From assembly GCF_000718005.1 (NCBI RefSeq), contig NZ_JODV01000016.1: a stretch of 64,000 nt of DNA. One strand, 5' to 3'. Origin of the DNA: Actinoalloteichus_B caeruleus (GTDB lineage: Bacteria; Actinomycetota; Actinomycetes; Mycobacteriales; Pseudonocardiaceae). The position numbers were made by a program, and so were the translations under genes. The notes under the pieces were generated by a model. It was not told where the DNA came from and ran no database searches. It saw only the letters and a list, made by a program, of their open reading frames with translations. The first letter of the stretch is position 1; each line of letters opens with the position of its first letter. Of the stretch, positions 1 through 8,605 are shown in pieces.

Positions 1-777
1 GCGCGCTGGGTGCGGGAGACCGGGGGGACCCCGCCGGCGATCTTCAAGCACTACCCGGGGGCTCCCCGGGTCTACCTGCCCCGTGACGTGCGGCGGATGA
101 CCGACGACTTCGGCGACGTCCTGCTGCGCCGCCGCACCCACCGCGTGTTCACCGGGGCGGAGGTGAGCATGCGGGACCTGTCCTCGGTCCTGCACTACAC
201 CTTCGCGCCCACCCAGCTCTACGACGCCGGTGACCTGGGAACGCTCATGCTGCGCACCAGCCCGTGCGGTGGCGCCCGCCACGAACTCGAGGGCTACGTG
301 GCGGTGCTCGACGTGGAGGGGGTCCCGCCCGGCCTGTACCACTACGACGGGGAGTCGCACGCGCTCGAACTGGTGGACGCCGACTTCGACCGGGCCCGGC
401 TGCACCGGCTGACCTACGAGTCGGAGATGTGCACGCCCTCGGCGTTCGTGTGCTTCGTGACCGCCGTGTTCGAACGGACCATGTACAAGTACCGGAACTC
501 GCGGGCCCTGCGGGTGACCCTGCTCAGCGCGGGACACCTCGGCCAGACCTTCGTGCTGACGGCCACCGCGCTCGGGCTGGGCGCCTGGCAGAGCGCCGCG
601 TTCCGGGACGACGAGACCGACGCTTCCCTCGGTGTCGACGGCTTCGAGGAGGGCACGGTCTACATGTTCGGCGCGGGACATCCCGTCCTCGCCGAGAACG
701 GCATGCCGAAGGGGGTCACCCGCGCCGGGCTGGTCGACCGGTCGAGTCTGACGGCGGGTCCCCACGGAACCGGTTGA
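1..777 (+). CDS. SagB-type nitroreductase (3' part)
   Basis: The frame is open from the first base of the window, so this is the C-terminal part of a longer protein. A GTG at position 10 is only an internal codon. The visible ~258 residues resemble the FMN-dependent SagB/ThcOx oxidoreductase fold: an early RRRTHRVFTG segment (flavin phosphate-binding type), SPCGGARH, LYHYD, and the late segment GHLGQTFVLTATALGLG typical of nitroreductase dimers. In RiPP clusters such enzymes oxidise azolines to azoles; stand-alone members are common in actinomycetes. The next gene downstream is MFS-like, 120 bp away. The substrate cannot be told because the upstream neighbours lie outside the window. Confidence 0.8.
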   Translation, partial: ARWVRETGGTPPAIFKHYPGAPRVYLPRDVRRMTDDFGDVLLRRRTHRVFTGAEVSMRDLSSVLHYTFAPTQLYDAGDLGTLMLRTSPCGGARHELEGYVAVLDVEGVPPGLYHYDGESHALELVDADFDRARLHRLTYESEMCTPSAFVCFVTAVFERTMYKYRNSRALRVTLLSAGHLGQTFVLTATALGLGAWQSAAFRDDETDASLGVDGFEEGTVYMFGAGHPVLAENGMPKGVTRAGLVDRSSLTAGPHGTG

Positions 778-898
778 GCCGGCCGGCCGACCAGCCGCGT
801 CCGGAGGAGACGGAGCACCAGCGGCCAGCCGGAGCTGGCCGCTGCGACCCCTGCCGTCCCGCTACCGGGAACTCGCTGGTCAACCAGGGGTCACCGGG

Positions 899-2230
899 AT
901 GGTGGCCGTCGCACTGCTCTCCAGGGTGGCGCTCCGGACGTACCCGGTGGGAGTGCTGCTGCTGGCGGTACAGGCCACGGATTCCCACGCACATGCTGGG
1001 TGGGTGAGCGGCGCGGCGGCGATCGGCGACGCGACGGCCGTGCCGTGGCAGGGTCGGCGGGTGGACCTGTTCGGCCCTCGGCGGTCGACGGTGGTCCTCG
1101 CCCCGACCAACCCGGGCTGCTTCGTCACACTGGTGGTCGCGCTGGGCGGGCCGGCCGCCGGGCCGGCCCCGGTGCTGGTGGCGTTCGCGTCCGGGGCCAC
1201 CCTGCTCCGGGTGGCCCCGGAGCAGCGGGCCCCCTGGTCCGAGGTGGTGCCCGCACCGGGAACCCGGCGGGCCGCGCTGGGGGTGGACGCCGCGACCCTT
1301 GACCTCGCCCTGGTGGGCGGTCCGCTGTCGGCGGCCGCGATCGCGGTGGCGGCGGGGTCGGCCACGACGGTGCCGGGCGGGGTGGTGTTGGTCCTCCGCG
1401 TGGCGTCGTGGTTCCTCGCACTGCTGGCCACCCGGGACGCTGAGGGGCGGCGGCGGGCCGACCGCGCCCGCCGGTACCCGGCCCCGGGTGGTGACGTACC
1501 CGGTGCTGGCGCGAGGAGGCGTCGCCGGCCCAGGGGCGTGCTCGCCGCCCTCGCCGCGTCCCCGTGCCCCCTGGTACTGGCCGTCGCCGCGGTGGACGGC
1601 GGTGTGCTGGGCACCCTGCGCGTCGCGTTCGCGGTGTTGGGGCGCCGACACACCATGTCCGGGGTGCTCGGCCTCGCGGTGGCGTCGTTCGGGGTGGGCG
1701 GCGTGGGCGGTGGGCCGTGGTCCGGTGGCCGGTGTGCCGGGGCCACGCCGGCGCGAGCGATACCGCTGCTCCTGACCGGGTACACGGCGGCCACCCTGCT
1801 CCTCGCCGTCGACGAGGGGCCCGTGACACCGGTGGCGCTGGCCGCCACCGCGGGCTGGTGGTCGGGGCCCGTCGTGGTCCACACCCTCGATCTCGTGGCC
1901 CGCCACGCCCGCGCCGGGGCCGGCACCGAGGCCGTCGCCTGCGGCATCACCGCGACCTTCACCGGCGCCGCCGCCGGCAACGCGCTCGGCGGCCTGGCGG
2001 CGTCGTCCGGATACCAGCCCGCCGTCCTGGCCGCGGCCTCCTCCGGCGGACTCGCCGCGCTGCTGGCGCTCGCGTGTCGCGGTCGGCTGGCCGTGGTGGA
2101 CGGGGAGATCTCGGCGGCGGGGAGCACCACACCGCCGTCGTCCGCCGGCCGGGGAAGGGCCGGCGACCCACCCGGTCGGCACCGTGGCCGGCCGGGGCGA
2201 ACGAGGAGGACCAGGAGCAATGCACACTGA
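899..2230 (+). CDS. MFS-type transporter-like protein, start codon unclear
   Basis: About 443 residues of hydrophobic, Ala/Gly/Val-rich sequence with roughly ten candidate membrane helices and an MFS-like loop (PWQGRRVDLFGPRRS, the D-x-x-G-R/R motif between helices 2 and 3). Family resemblance begins before the ATG at 899: in frame from 860 the sequence reads RYRELAGQPGVTGM, like the usual N terminus of these transporters, yet no ATG or GTG precedes it. A good ribosome site (GGAGGAG, 803-809) lies where the start is expected, but no start codon follows. Either the start was lost, a rare codon is used, or translation begins at 899 with a shortened first helix. Its end overlaps the next gene, suggesting coupling. 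It may be decaying. Confidence 0.55.
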   Translation: MVAVALLSRVALRTYPVGVLLLAVQATDSHAHAGWVSGAAAIGDATAVPWQGRRVDLFGPRRSTVVLAPTNPGCFVTLVVALGGPAAGPAPVLVAFASGATLLRVAPEQRAPWSEVVPAPGTRRAALGVDAATLDLALVGGPLSAAAIAVAAGSATTVPGGVVLVLRVASWFLALLATRDAEGRRRADRARRYPAPGGDVPGAGARRRRRPRGVLAALAASPCPLVLAVAAVDGGVLGTLRVAFAVLGRRHTMSGVLGLAVASFGVGGVGGGPWSGGRCAGATPARAIPLLLTGYTAATLLLAVDEGPVTPVALAATAGWWSGPVVVHTLDLVARHARAGAGTEAVACGITATFTGAAAGNALGGLAASSGYQPAVLAAASSGGLAALLALACRGRLAVVDGEISAAGSTTPPSSAGRGRAGDPPGRHRGRPGRTRRTRSNAH

Positions 2231-3191
2231 CGAACCAGCGGCGCCCGCTCCGCGCCGCGACAGGAGGGACCGCACCCTGCGGTCCGACCTCAGAGCCATG
2301 CTGCCGGACCTGGCGATCGCCCTGCTGGTGACGGCGTCGGTCTACGGGATCCTGCACTGGCGGATCGACAACGGCACGTCGGACACGGCCCTGGTGATGC
2401 CCTTCATGGCCGACGCCGCCGCGAACTGGCCCTACTGGCTCAGCCAGGCTTTCGGCTGGTCGGCCCTGTTGTGGTCCTGGGTCACGGTGCTGTTCGGCCT
2501 GCTCGTCGGCGGGAGCCGGCCGGCGTGGATCAGGCTGCGTCCCGCCACCATCGAACGGCTGCACCGGACGACCAGCCTGACGGTCATCGCCCTGATATTC
2601 GCCCACGCCCTGGTGCTCAGCTGGGACAGCGGGAACGACCTGCTCGGCGCGTTCGTGCCCGGGCTCTACTCGCACGCGCCAGGGCGGTTCGCGGTGGCGA
2701 TCGGTGTGATCGCCTTCTGGCTGGCCCTGCCGATGGGGCTGACCTACTACGTGCGGAACCGGATGGGCCCTCGCCTGTGGCGGATGACGCACCGGTTCAT
2801 CATCGTCGTCTACGTGCTCGGGATCTGGCACACGTTCCTGTGGGGCACCAACGTGTGGTTCACGGGTGGCCTGCGCACCGTTCTCTGGGTGATGCAGATC
2901 CCGGTGGCCCTGCTGTTCCTGTGGCGGCTCCTGTACCCGGCTCGGCGTGGTGAACGGGTGCCGTGGCGTCCCTCGGAGTGGTCCGCTGGCCTCAGCGCGC
3001 GCGACGTCGGTTCCCTGGTGCTGCGGCTCGGTGCGGCGGCGGTCGTGGTGGCGCTGCTCGTCGTCATCGCCACCGGCAACACCGGGGGCGCCGACCGCGA
3101 GGACTACCCGAAGACCAGCACGAGTGACGGTGGGGGGCACGACCACCACGGGGACCACGAGGGGCACGACCACTCGGGGCACGGCCACTGA
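2220..3191 (+). CDS. Ferric reductase-like transmembrane protein with His-rich tail
   Basis: A 323-residue membrane protein. The ATG at 2220 overlaps the end of the MFS-like gene and has GGAGGA and CAGGAG just upstream, so it is preferred over an in-frame ATG at 2184. It has about seven membrane segments. Histidines in RLHRTTS, IFAHALVLSWD, RMTHRF and GIWHTF are placed like the haem-ligating pairs of the ferric reductase-like transmembrane domain. No FAD/NAD-binding domain follows, so electrons must come from a partner. The C terminus is a flexible tail of about 20 residues rich in His, Asp and Gly, likely metal-binding. Role in haem-mediated transmembrane electron transfer or metal reduction is inferred from the family. 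Confidence 0.75.
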   Translation: MHTDEPAAPAPRRDRRDRTLRSDLRAMLPDLAIALLVTASVYGILHWRIDNGTSDTALVMPFMADAAANWPYWLSQAFGWSALLWSWVTVLFGLLVGGSRPAWIRLRPATIERLHRTTSLTVIALIFAHALVLSWDSGNDLLGAFVPGLYSHAPGRFAVAIGVIAFWLALPMGLTYYVRNRMGPRLWRMTHRFIIVVYVLGIWHTFLWGTNVWFTGGLRTVLWVMQIPVALLFLWRLLYPARRGERVPWRPSEWSAGLSARDVGSLVLRLGAAAVVVALLVVIATGNTGGADREDYPKTSTSDGGGHDHHGDHEGHDHSGHGH

Positions 3192-3371
3192 CGGTGGCAC
3201 GGCAGCGGAGTGGGAGGCCGAGCGCCGGCGCGGGCGCCGGCCTCCGATCATCCTCGGCGAGGGCCAGCGGACCCCGGGACGAGGCGAGCCGGGGGGCGCC
3301 GACCGATGGCCGTGGCGGAGCTGGGCTGGTGAGGCCCTTGCGCACGTGGGACGCGGCTGGGGCGCTCGCGC

Positions 3372-3704
3372 CTATGCGGGGGGTGCGCTGTCCGGACCGA
3401 GGTCGGGGTGCGGCCGGCGGGGGTGACGTGGTGGTTCCGGGGTGGGCGGGACCGCGTCGGGTTCCGGCCAGGTCGGCTGCTCGTCGGGTTCCTGCACGGG
3501 CGGCACGTCGTCACGGGTGGGTTCCCGTGGGCTGTCGTCCGGCTCGGGTGTGCCCGGGAAGTCCGGTGATGGTTCCTCCCGATCCCGTCGAGCCGGGTCG
3601 TCGGGGGCTCGGGAGGTGGAGTGACGGGTCCCGTCGGCGGGACGCGGCGAGGACGGGGAGCCACGCGCACCCGCACCCCGGCGCCGTCGGCGGTCGCGCG
3701 TCAT
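3372..3704 (-). CDS. Small proline/acidic-rich hypothetical protein
   Basis: A 110-residue protein of unknown function. The start is well supported: GAGGAGG lies 6 nt before the ATG at 3704. After a basic N terminus (about 12 residues, MTRDRRRRRGAG) the sequence is dominated by Pro, Asp, Glu and Arg with repeated Pro-Glu-Pro and Asp-Asp pairs, so it is probably disordered. There is no signal peptide or membrane segment. It sits 111 nt downstream of another tiny acidic gene on the same strand, and both follow a TNT-associated gene. No family is recognised. Confidence 0.55.
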   Translation of the reverse strand: MTRDRRRRRGAGARGSPSSPRPADGTRHSTSRAPDDPARRDREEPSPDFPGTPEPDDSPREPTRDDVPPVQEPDEQPTWPEPDAVPPTPEPPRHPRRPHPDLGPDSAPPA

Positions 3705-3815
3705 CGGGCCTCCTCCTCGAACGTGGACCCACCGGGGCGGCTCGGCACTAGGAGTGCGGCCGCGACCGGGCGGACCCGCGGCCCCGGCGCTGTCGAGCCA
3801 GCACCGGCGGCAACG

Positions 3816-4001
3816 TCAGTCCGGCGGTTCCTGGTCGGAGCTGTCCACCGAGTCCGCCGTGTCGAGCTCCGGGTCCACCGCCGCCAGGTCCTCCGCGTCG
3901 ATGTCCAACTCCGGTAGCCGGACGTCCAGCTCCGGCGGGGTGGGCGTGTCCGGAGCCAGGGGCGGCTGCGGGTTCAGCCCGTCTCGGTCGTGTCGTTCCA
4001 T
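3816..4001 (-). CDS. Small acidic hypothetical protein (61 aa)
   Basis: A 61-residue, strongly acidic protein. The ATG at 4001 is chosen because CAGGAG lies 5 nt upstream; the frame extends a further 16 codons but without a better site. After a short N-terminal stretch with a Pro-rich segment (PPLAPDTPTPPEL) come closely spaced Leu/Asp/Glu repeats (LPELDIDAEDL, DPELD). No signal peptide, cysteines or membrane helix. The size and composition would also suit a precursor peptide or an anti-toxin-like partner, but nothing in the sequence proves either. It lies between the TNT-associated gene and the proline-rich small gene, all on the minus strand. Confidence 0.5.
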   Translation of the reverse strand: MERHDRDGLNPQPPLAPDTPTPPELDVRLPELDIDAEDLAAVDPELDTADSVDSSDQEPPD

Positions 4002-4150
4002 GCTCCTGGGGTACCCCGACGTCGTCGCCGGGACGCGTCCGGAGCACATCCGCCTGAGGATTTCGGGGCCGGATCCGTTCGCGGGAGCGGCGGGAGGGAA
4101 GTCGGACGCTGGGAGCGGGCGGATCGGTGAGGGTCGGGGTCGGCACGGGT

Positions 4151-4230
4151 GTCGCCTCTCGGCGGAAATCCGAACGCGGCTCCGGCCGAACCGGTGTTCC
4201 GCGACGGTAGGAGTGTTGAGCCCGGGGGAC
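4151..4230. repeat. Dispersed direct repeat, copy A
   Basis: An 80-bp segment nearly identical (about nine in ten bases by eye) to 6328-6406, in the same orientation. Shared blocks include CGAACGCGGCTCCGGCCG, TTCCGCGACGG and GTGTTGAGCCCGGGGGAC. It lies about 45 bp beyond the stop of the minus-strand gene 4275-5264. No coding role is evident. Confidence 0.75.
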
Positions 4231-4274
4231 CAGCCCCGTGCCGACCGCTCGGATCAACGCCGTCCTCCCTCGGT

Positions 4275-5264
4275 CTATTCCTCGGCGTGCTCCTCGACGC
4301 TCCCGGGGACCGGGTCCAGCTCGGCCGCCGGCGGCACGGGGAGCCGGAACCGGCGCGACCGCACGTGCGCCACCAGGTCCGGTTCGGGGGGGACGTCGTG
4401 TTCGCGCAGGTAGTAGGGGACGGCACCGGACCAGACCCAGACGCCGTCGGAGTGCAGGGTGTGCGGCACGGTGGCCGGCAGGGCGGGGTCCAGTTCGTCG
4501 GGGCCGGTGGCCACGGCCGACACGGTCGGCGCGTTCTCCAGGTAGGAGAGCAGGGGAGAGCGTTCGGCGGGGGGGACCTGTTCGCGGGTGGCACGGGGGC
4601 GCCCGTCGGGGTCGGAACCGTCGAACACCCGTGCCTGGCGCAACTCGGCGCGGGTCGCCGCTGGGGTTGTGCCGGGGGCCGTGGGCGGGCCGGCCGTCGC
4701 GCGGCGGTCCCTGCCAGGCCGGGCCCGGCCGCGTCGCGGCACCCCGTCCGGCCGGTCGGGGGTCGGCGGGGCCGCCACCTCGGTGGGTGGGCGTTGGTTG
4801 GCGGGGGAGGTCCCGGTCGGCTGGACCCGCGCCAGGTGGTCCCGCCACCAGCTGGGCAGCCGTTCGTCGTCCCGGGGGTGTCGGCGCAGCTCCTCCAGCC
4901 AGACCGAGGGGGGAGGTCGGATGGCCCAGCGGGGTTCCCTGTCGAACTCCCACCGCTGTTCGAAGGAACCCGCCTTCTGGTCGAGGACGAGGACTCCGCT
5001 GACCCACGTCCCGGTCCCCGGCTGGTACATGGTCGTCCTGACCCGGTCGAGCAGCGGCGGCAGGCCCTCCGGCGGTGGGACGCGGTGGCTGGTGCCGTCC
5101 GGCATCACCACCCACACCTCCCACTCGGCGTGCTGCCCGGCCGCCCGGCAGAGCACCTGCACGGACGACCAGCCGGGGGCAAGGCCACGACGCAGCTCGG
5201 CGGCGGCGAGGTTCAGCAGTCGCTGCGGCTCCCGTTCCCCACCTGACCGTGCGGGGTGTCTCAT
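4275..5264 (-). CDS. TNT-toxin-associated domain protein
   Basis: A 329-residue soluble protein. The frame is open further upstream, but that part is composition noise; the ATG at 5264 is preceded by GAGAGGAC and begins conserved-looking sequence. The first ~150 residues follow a pattern I know from the N-terminal regions of actinobacterial proteins carrying TNT (NAD glycohydrolase toxin) domains: an opening LLNLAAAELRRGLAPGWSS, a middle YQPGTGTWVSGVLVLD and a closing PRDDERLPSWWRDHL. A Pro/Arg-rich linker follows. The last ~90 residues contain GVWVWSGAVPYYLREHDVPP and LVAHVRSRRF, a module also common beside these toxins. No TNT catalytic domain is present, so an accessory or immunity-type role is possible. 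Assignment rests on recalled patterns. Confidence 0.55.
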   Translation of the reverse strand: MRHPARSGGEREPQRLLNLAAAELRRGLAPGWSSVQVLCRAAGQHAEWEVWVVMPDGTSHRVPPPEGLPPLLDRVRTTMYQPGTGTWVSGVLVLDQKAGSFEQRWEFDREPRWAIRPPPSVWLEELRRHPRDDERLPSWWRDHLARVQPTGTSPANQRPPTEVAAPPTPDRPDGVPRRGRARPGRDRRATAGPPTAPGTTPAATRAELRQARVFDGSDPDGRPRATREQVPPAERSPLLSYLENAPTVSAVATGPDELDPALPATVPHTLHSDGVWVWSGAVPYYLREHDVPPEPDLVAHVRSRRFRLPVPPAAELDPVPGSVEEHAEE

Positions 5265-6522
5265 CGCGGTTCGTCCTCTCGCTGCGGTGGCACCGCCGGC
5301 GGATCCGTCGCGGCGGGACATGGAGCGGCCATCCGGCGTCGTGCGCCTCGACTGCTCACCGTGACCGCCCGGCGGGCAGCCGCTGCCGTTCGGGTGGGCC
5401 TCCCGAGGGACCCGTGCGCACCGTTCCCGTTCCGAGCCGCCGCCATCCGGGCGGACCACGGCGGGACCGGCGACCACGCGGACGGCCGCCGCGCCGAGGG
5501 GGCGTCCGGGGGAGAGCGGCGCCGGTGGCCGGTGGCGCGCCAGGTGGGCCACTCGGCGGTGTCGGGCGGCCGTGGTCGGGCTGGGAGGGACCTCGGCCGG
5601 GCCGAGCCGGGCACCCGGGCGCGGGCCTGGTTCGAACCCGCGGTCCAGCCCACGCCCCTCGTGCTCCTCCGGACGCCAGGGACCCCGCCCGGGCTCGCGT
5701 GCCGCCCCTCCCCAGCCGTGGCCCTCACCGCTGGCCTGACCCGCGGCGCCCCGTGGCGGCCTGGCCGTGCTGACCTGCGCGGAGACCGTGGCGGAGTGCC
5801 CGGCTGGCCTGATGCCTCAATCGAGGTCGGGCACCGGCCGAGGGTTGGGACGGGACACCGCGTGGGGGAACGGAAGAAGCTCGGGACCGGGATGTCCGGC
5901 GCGGTGGCGGCGTCCGGGTGGTCTCCTCCCACGGGCTACTCGGAACGCCGCGCCGCGCGAGTGGTCGAGCACTTCGCCGGTCACGCTGCGGAGGGCGTCG
6001 AGGAGCTGGTCGACGGCGCTCCTGGGCGGGCGAGTGCGGTGATGCCTCCGTGCGGTCCGACACCACGACCTCCCGTGCTCGCTGCGCCTCCCGCCATGGT
6101 CGCGCAGCTCGGTCACCGTGGGTACGGATCCGAGGTCGGTTGGTCCGGATGGCCGACGGCACCTGGTGTCGTACTGCGCCGGGCGCAGCACGGCCCGCCG
6201 GTGGGGAGGACGTTCCTCGGAGCTGGTCGCGCACCGGTCCACGACACCGACCGTGGTGGGAGCGCCACTCGGACGGCGGTTGCCCTCCGGCGGAGGAGCT
6301 CGGGAGCCCAAGTAGGGCCGGCGCGGCGGTCGCCTCACGGCGATGACCCGAACGCGGCTCCGGCCGGACCGGTATTCCGCGACGGCCGAGTGTTGAGCCC
6401 GGGGGACACGACCGCGCCGGCACCTCCTGACTACCCCACCGGGGCCGCGGTCATGCCTCGGGTGGGACGCCGATCCCGTCCGCTGGCGGCCGCTCGGGTC
6501 GTCCGGCACCGGAAGGCCCGGG
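5265..6522. other. 1.26-kb stretch without a convincing gene
   Basis: Open frames exist on both strands but have Arg/Pro/Gly-rich composition typical of out-of-frame reading of GC-rich DNA, no ribosome sites and no recognisable motifs. The only structure seen is copy B of the 80-bp direct repeat. It could be decayed coding DNA. Confidence 0.6.
6328..6406. repeat. Dispersed direct repeat, copy B
   Basis: Second copy of the element at 4151-4230, same orientation, with a few substitutions and one base fewer. It lies about 115 bp beyond the stop of the minus-strand J-domain gene, so both copies occupy a similar 3'-flank position. Confidence 0.75.
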
Positions 6523-7647
6523 TCAGGAGCGGGCCGAGGCGGACACCACCTGGTTCAGGACCGCTTTGAACAGGTCGGCGTCCACGGCCGTGGGGTCCTC
6601 GGCCAACCATGCGCCGACCTCGTCGACGAACCGCTCCGGGGTCATCGGGGCGGAGATCGAACCGTCGTCCTCCTCGGTGGTGATCTCGCCGGCCCGGCTC
6701 GGGTAGAGGAGCAGCGCCCCCCGGACTTCGACTCCGGGCAGCAGCCGGCGGTAGGCGGCGACCACGTCGGGGAGGCGAACGCTCCCACCCCGGAACGGGT
6801 GCCCGTTGCGCCAGAGCTCCCCGTCCTCGTCGACGGCGTAGTGGCCGGGCAGCCAGGCCCGGGACTCGACGAGGACCAGCCTGCGGCCGCAGAGCACCGC
6901 GTGGTCGACATCGGAGAACACGGAGTCGGGCATGGCCAACCCGTGGAAGATCCGCACCCCGGGGATCCGGGTCAGGTATGTCGTCAGCAGGTCGGCGGTG
7001 AGCTGTTCGGCGACCTCGTCCCGCTCCGCTCCCGGCCGGCCGAAGACGCGGGTGTCACCGAACTCCTCGGCGAAGGCGCGGTCCGTCCGGCTCGCGGCCA
7101 GCTGGCGGCGCACGATCCGGATCACCCAGCCCGCGGCGGCCGCGACCAGCAGCAGCCACATCATCAGCGAGACGGGCGAGCCGACCATCACCGGCGCGAG
7201 CGCGAGCAGCGCCGCCCACAGCCCGGTGGCCGCGAGAGGTGGGGCGTGCCCGCAGCCGGCGGGAGGGACGTGCCGGACGTGGTCGGTCTCCCGGACGGTC
7301 GTCCACCAGTCGAGGTCGTCGGGATCCACCTTGGGCGTGGGCGGGACGAAATCGGGGTCGGTGCCGAAGGGACGGCGGTGGCCGCGTCGCCGTGAGTGCC
7401 AGCGGGAGGGCGAGCGGGAGTCCCCTGGAGCGGCCGGCGGCGCGGCGGCCCTGGCACGGTCGCGGTCGTACTGGCGGCGCAGGAGCGGGTCGGTCAGCGT
7501 CTCGTAGGCGTCCTGGAGCAGCCGGAACGCGCCCGCCGTGCCACCCGCGTCCGGGTGCATCGTCTTGGCGAGCTGGCGGTAGGCCGACTTGACCTCGGCG
7601 GTGGTCGCGTCACGGGACAGACCGAGCAGTTCGTAGTGGTCGACCAC
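6523..7647 (-). CDS. J-domain protein with membrane segments and NERD-like domain
   Basis: A 374-residue protein starting at GTG 7647. Residues 1-65 are a DnaJ J domain with the diagnostic HPD (TMHPDAGG) and a QDAYETL...RRQYDRDR ending, so it should stimulate an Hsp70 partner. A basic/Pro linker follows, then two closely spaced hydrophobic helices (about residues 140-185) that anchor it to the membrane. The C-terminal ~170 residues look like a nuclease-related (NERD-type) fold: FSDVDHAVLCGRRLVLVESRAW keeps the Asp and Glu of a D...ExK site but has Arg where Lys is usual. No glycine/phenylalanine or zinc-finger region of DnaJ is present, so it is a specialised J protein, not the housekeeping chaperone. 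Confidence 0.75.
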   Translation of the reverse strand: MVDHYELLGLSRDATTAEVKSAYRQLAKTMHPDAGGTAGAFRLLQDAYETLTDPLLRRQYDRDRARAAAPPAAPGDSRSPSRWHSRRRGHRRPFGTDPDFVPPTPKVDPDDLDWWTTVRETDHVRHVPPAGCGHAPPLAATGLWAALLALAPVMVGSPVSLMMWLLLVAAAAGWVIRIVRRQLAASRTDRAFAEEFGDTRVFGRPGAERDEVAEQLTADLLTTYLTRIPGVRIFHGLAMPDSVFSDVDHAVLCGRRLVLVESRAWLPGHYAVDEDGELWRNGHPFRGGSVRLPDVVAAYRRLLPGVEVRGALLLYPSRAGEITTEEDDGSISAPMTPERFVDEVGAWLAEDPTAVDADLFKAVLNQVVSASARS

Positions 7648-8605
7648 GGTGCGGAACTCCGATCGCCGTCAGTGCGTGCGCGGACACGGTAGGAGAGGCG
7701 TCCCGGGCGGGGCGAGCCGCCGGGTGCGCCTCGCGGGGGCGTCCGTTGATCATGGTGCCGGGGCGGTCAGGCACGTCTCTCGCGGGGGAGGTCCACGGTG
7801 GGTGACGGCACCCGGGTGCCCGGCGTCGGCTTCGCGGGTGTGGCATCGCCGCCCGGTCCGGTGCGCACACCGCGTCCGGCCCCGCACCGGGGGAGCGGCC
7901 TGGTCCGGTGCTCGGGGGCGGCGGGGTGGGCTCGTGGCTCCGCGTGCTCCGGGTCGGTGCTCCGCGCTCTCGGCGGCCTCGCGCCCCGAGCGGCCCCGTC
8001 CGTGTTCCATCGCGCCCGACCGAGCGCGCCAACAGGAGGCCGCGGCGGCGGGCGGCGGGCGGTGGGGCCGGCAGGCTGTTCGCGGCCGGGGAGCGTTCGT
8101 CCTCCGCGCACACGCCGTTCTCCCCAGGTGCGCTGGCGGAGCCGGGCGTTCCACCGGCCGGGGCGCCGGGCCGGGCCCGTCGGGCGAGGAGGTGGCGCCG
8201 ATCGCGTCCGTTCGCCCGGTCGTCTCGGGCCGGGGTGGCACGGTTCGACGGCGGTGTCGGTGGCCCTCGGCGCGGACCGGTGGCGGGCGGGTGGCTCCGT
8301 TGCCGAGGACGGGATGTCGCCGTCACCGGACCGACGGGGCCCGGTGCTCGCTGGCGGACGGCGTCCGTCGACCGCTACGCCGGGTTCGTCCGTCCGAGGT
8401 GCCGCCGGTCTCCGCACGGGTTCGAGGCCGGATCCGGCATCCCCACCTGGCTCGCCGTGCGGCCGGCGGTTCCGGCACCGGGTCGGGGTGCGGTCCCCGA
8501 CCCGGTGCGGACGGCGCTGGCCGGTGCCGTGCCCGGACGGGGCGTCAGCCCCGGCGGCCGGTCAGCGCCTCCTCCGCCCTCGCCCCTCGCCGTCGCGGCC
8601 CGCGA
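7648..8605. other. 0.96-kb stretch without a convincing gene
   Basis: Overlapping open frames on both strands are rich in Arg, Pro and Gly with no ribosome sites, helices or motifs. It lies between two minus-strand genes and includes the J-domain gene's upstream region. I see nothing recognisable in it. Confidence 0.6.

Noticed and set aside
5256..6569. 437-codon plus-strand frame in the gene-free region
   Set aside because: No ribosome site, low-complexity Arg/Pro/Gly composition, and it runs through the direct repeat and into the J-domain gene's 3' end.
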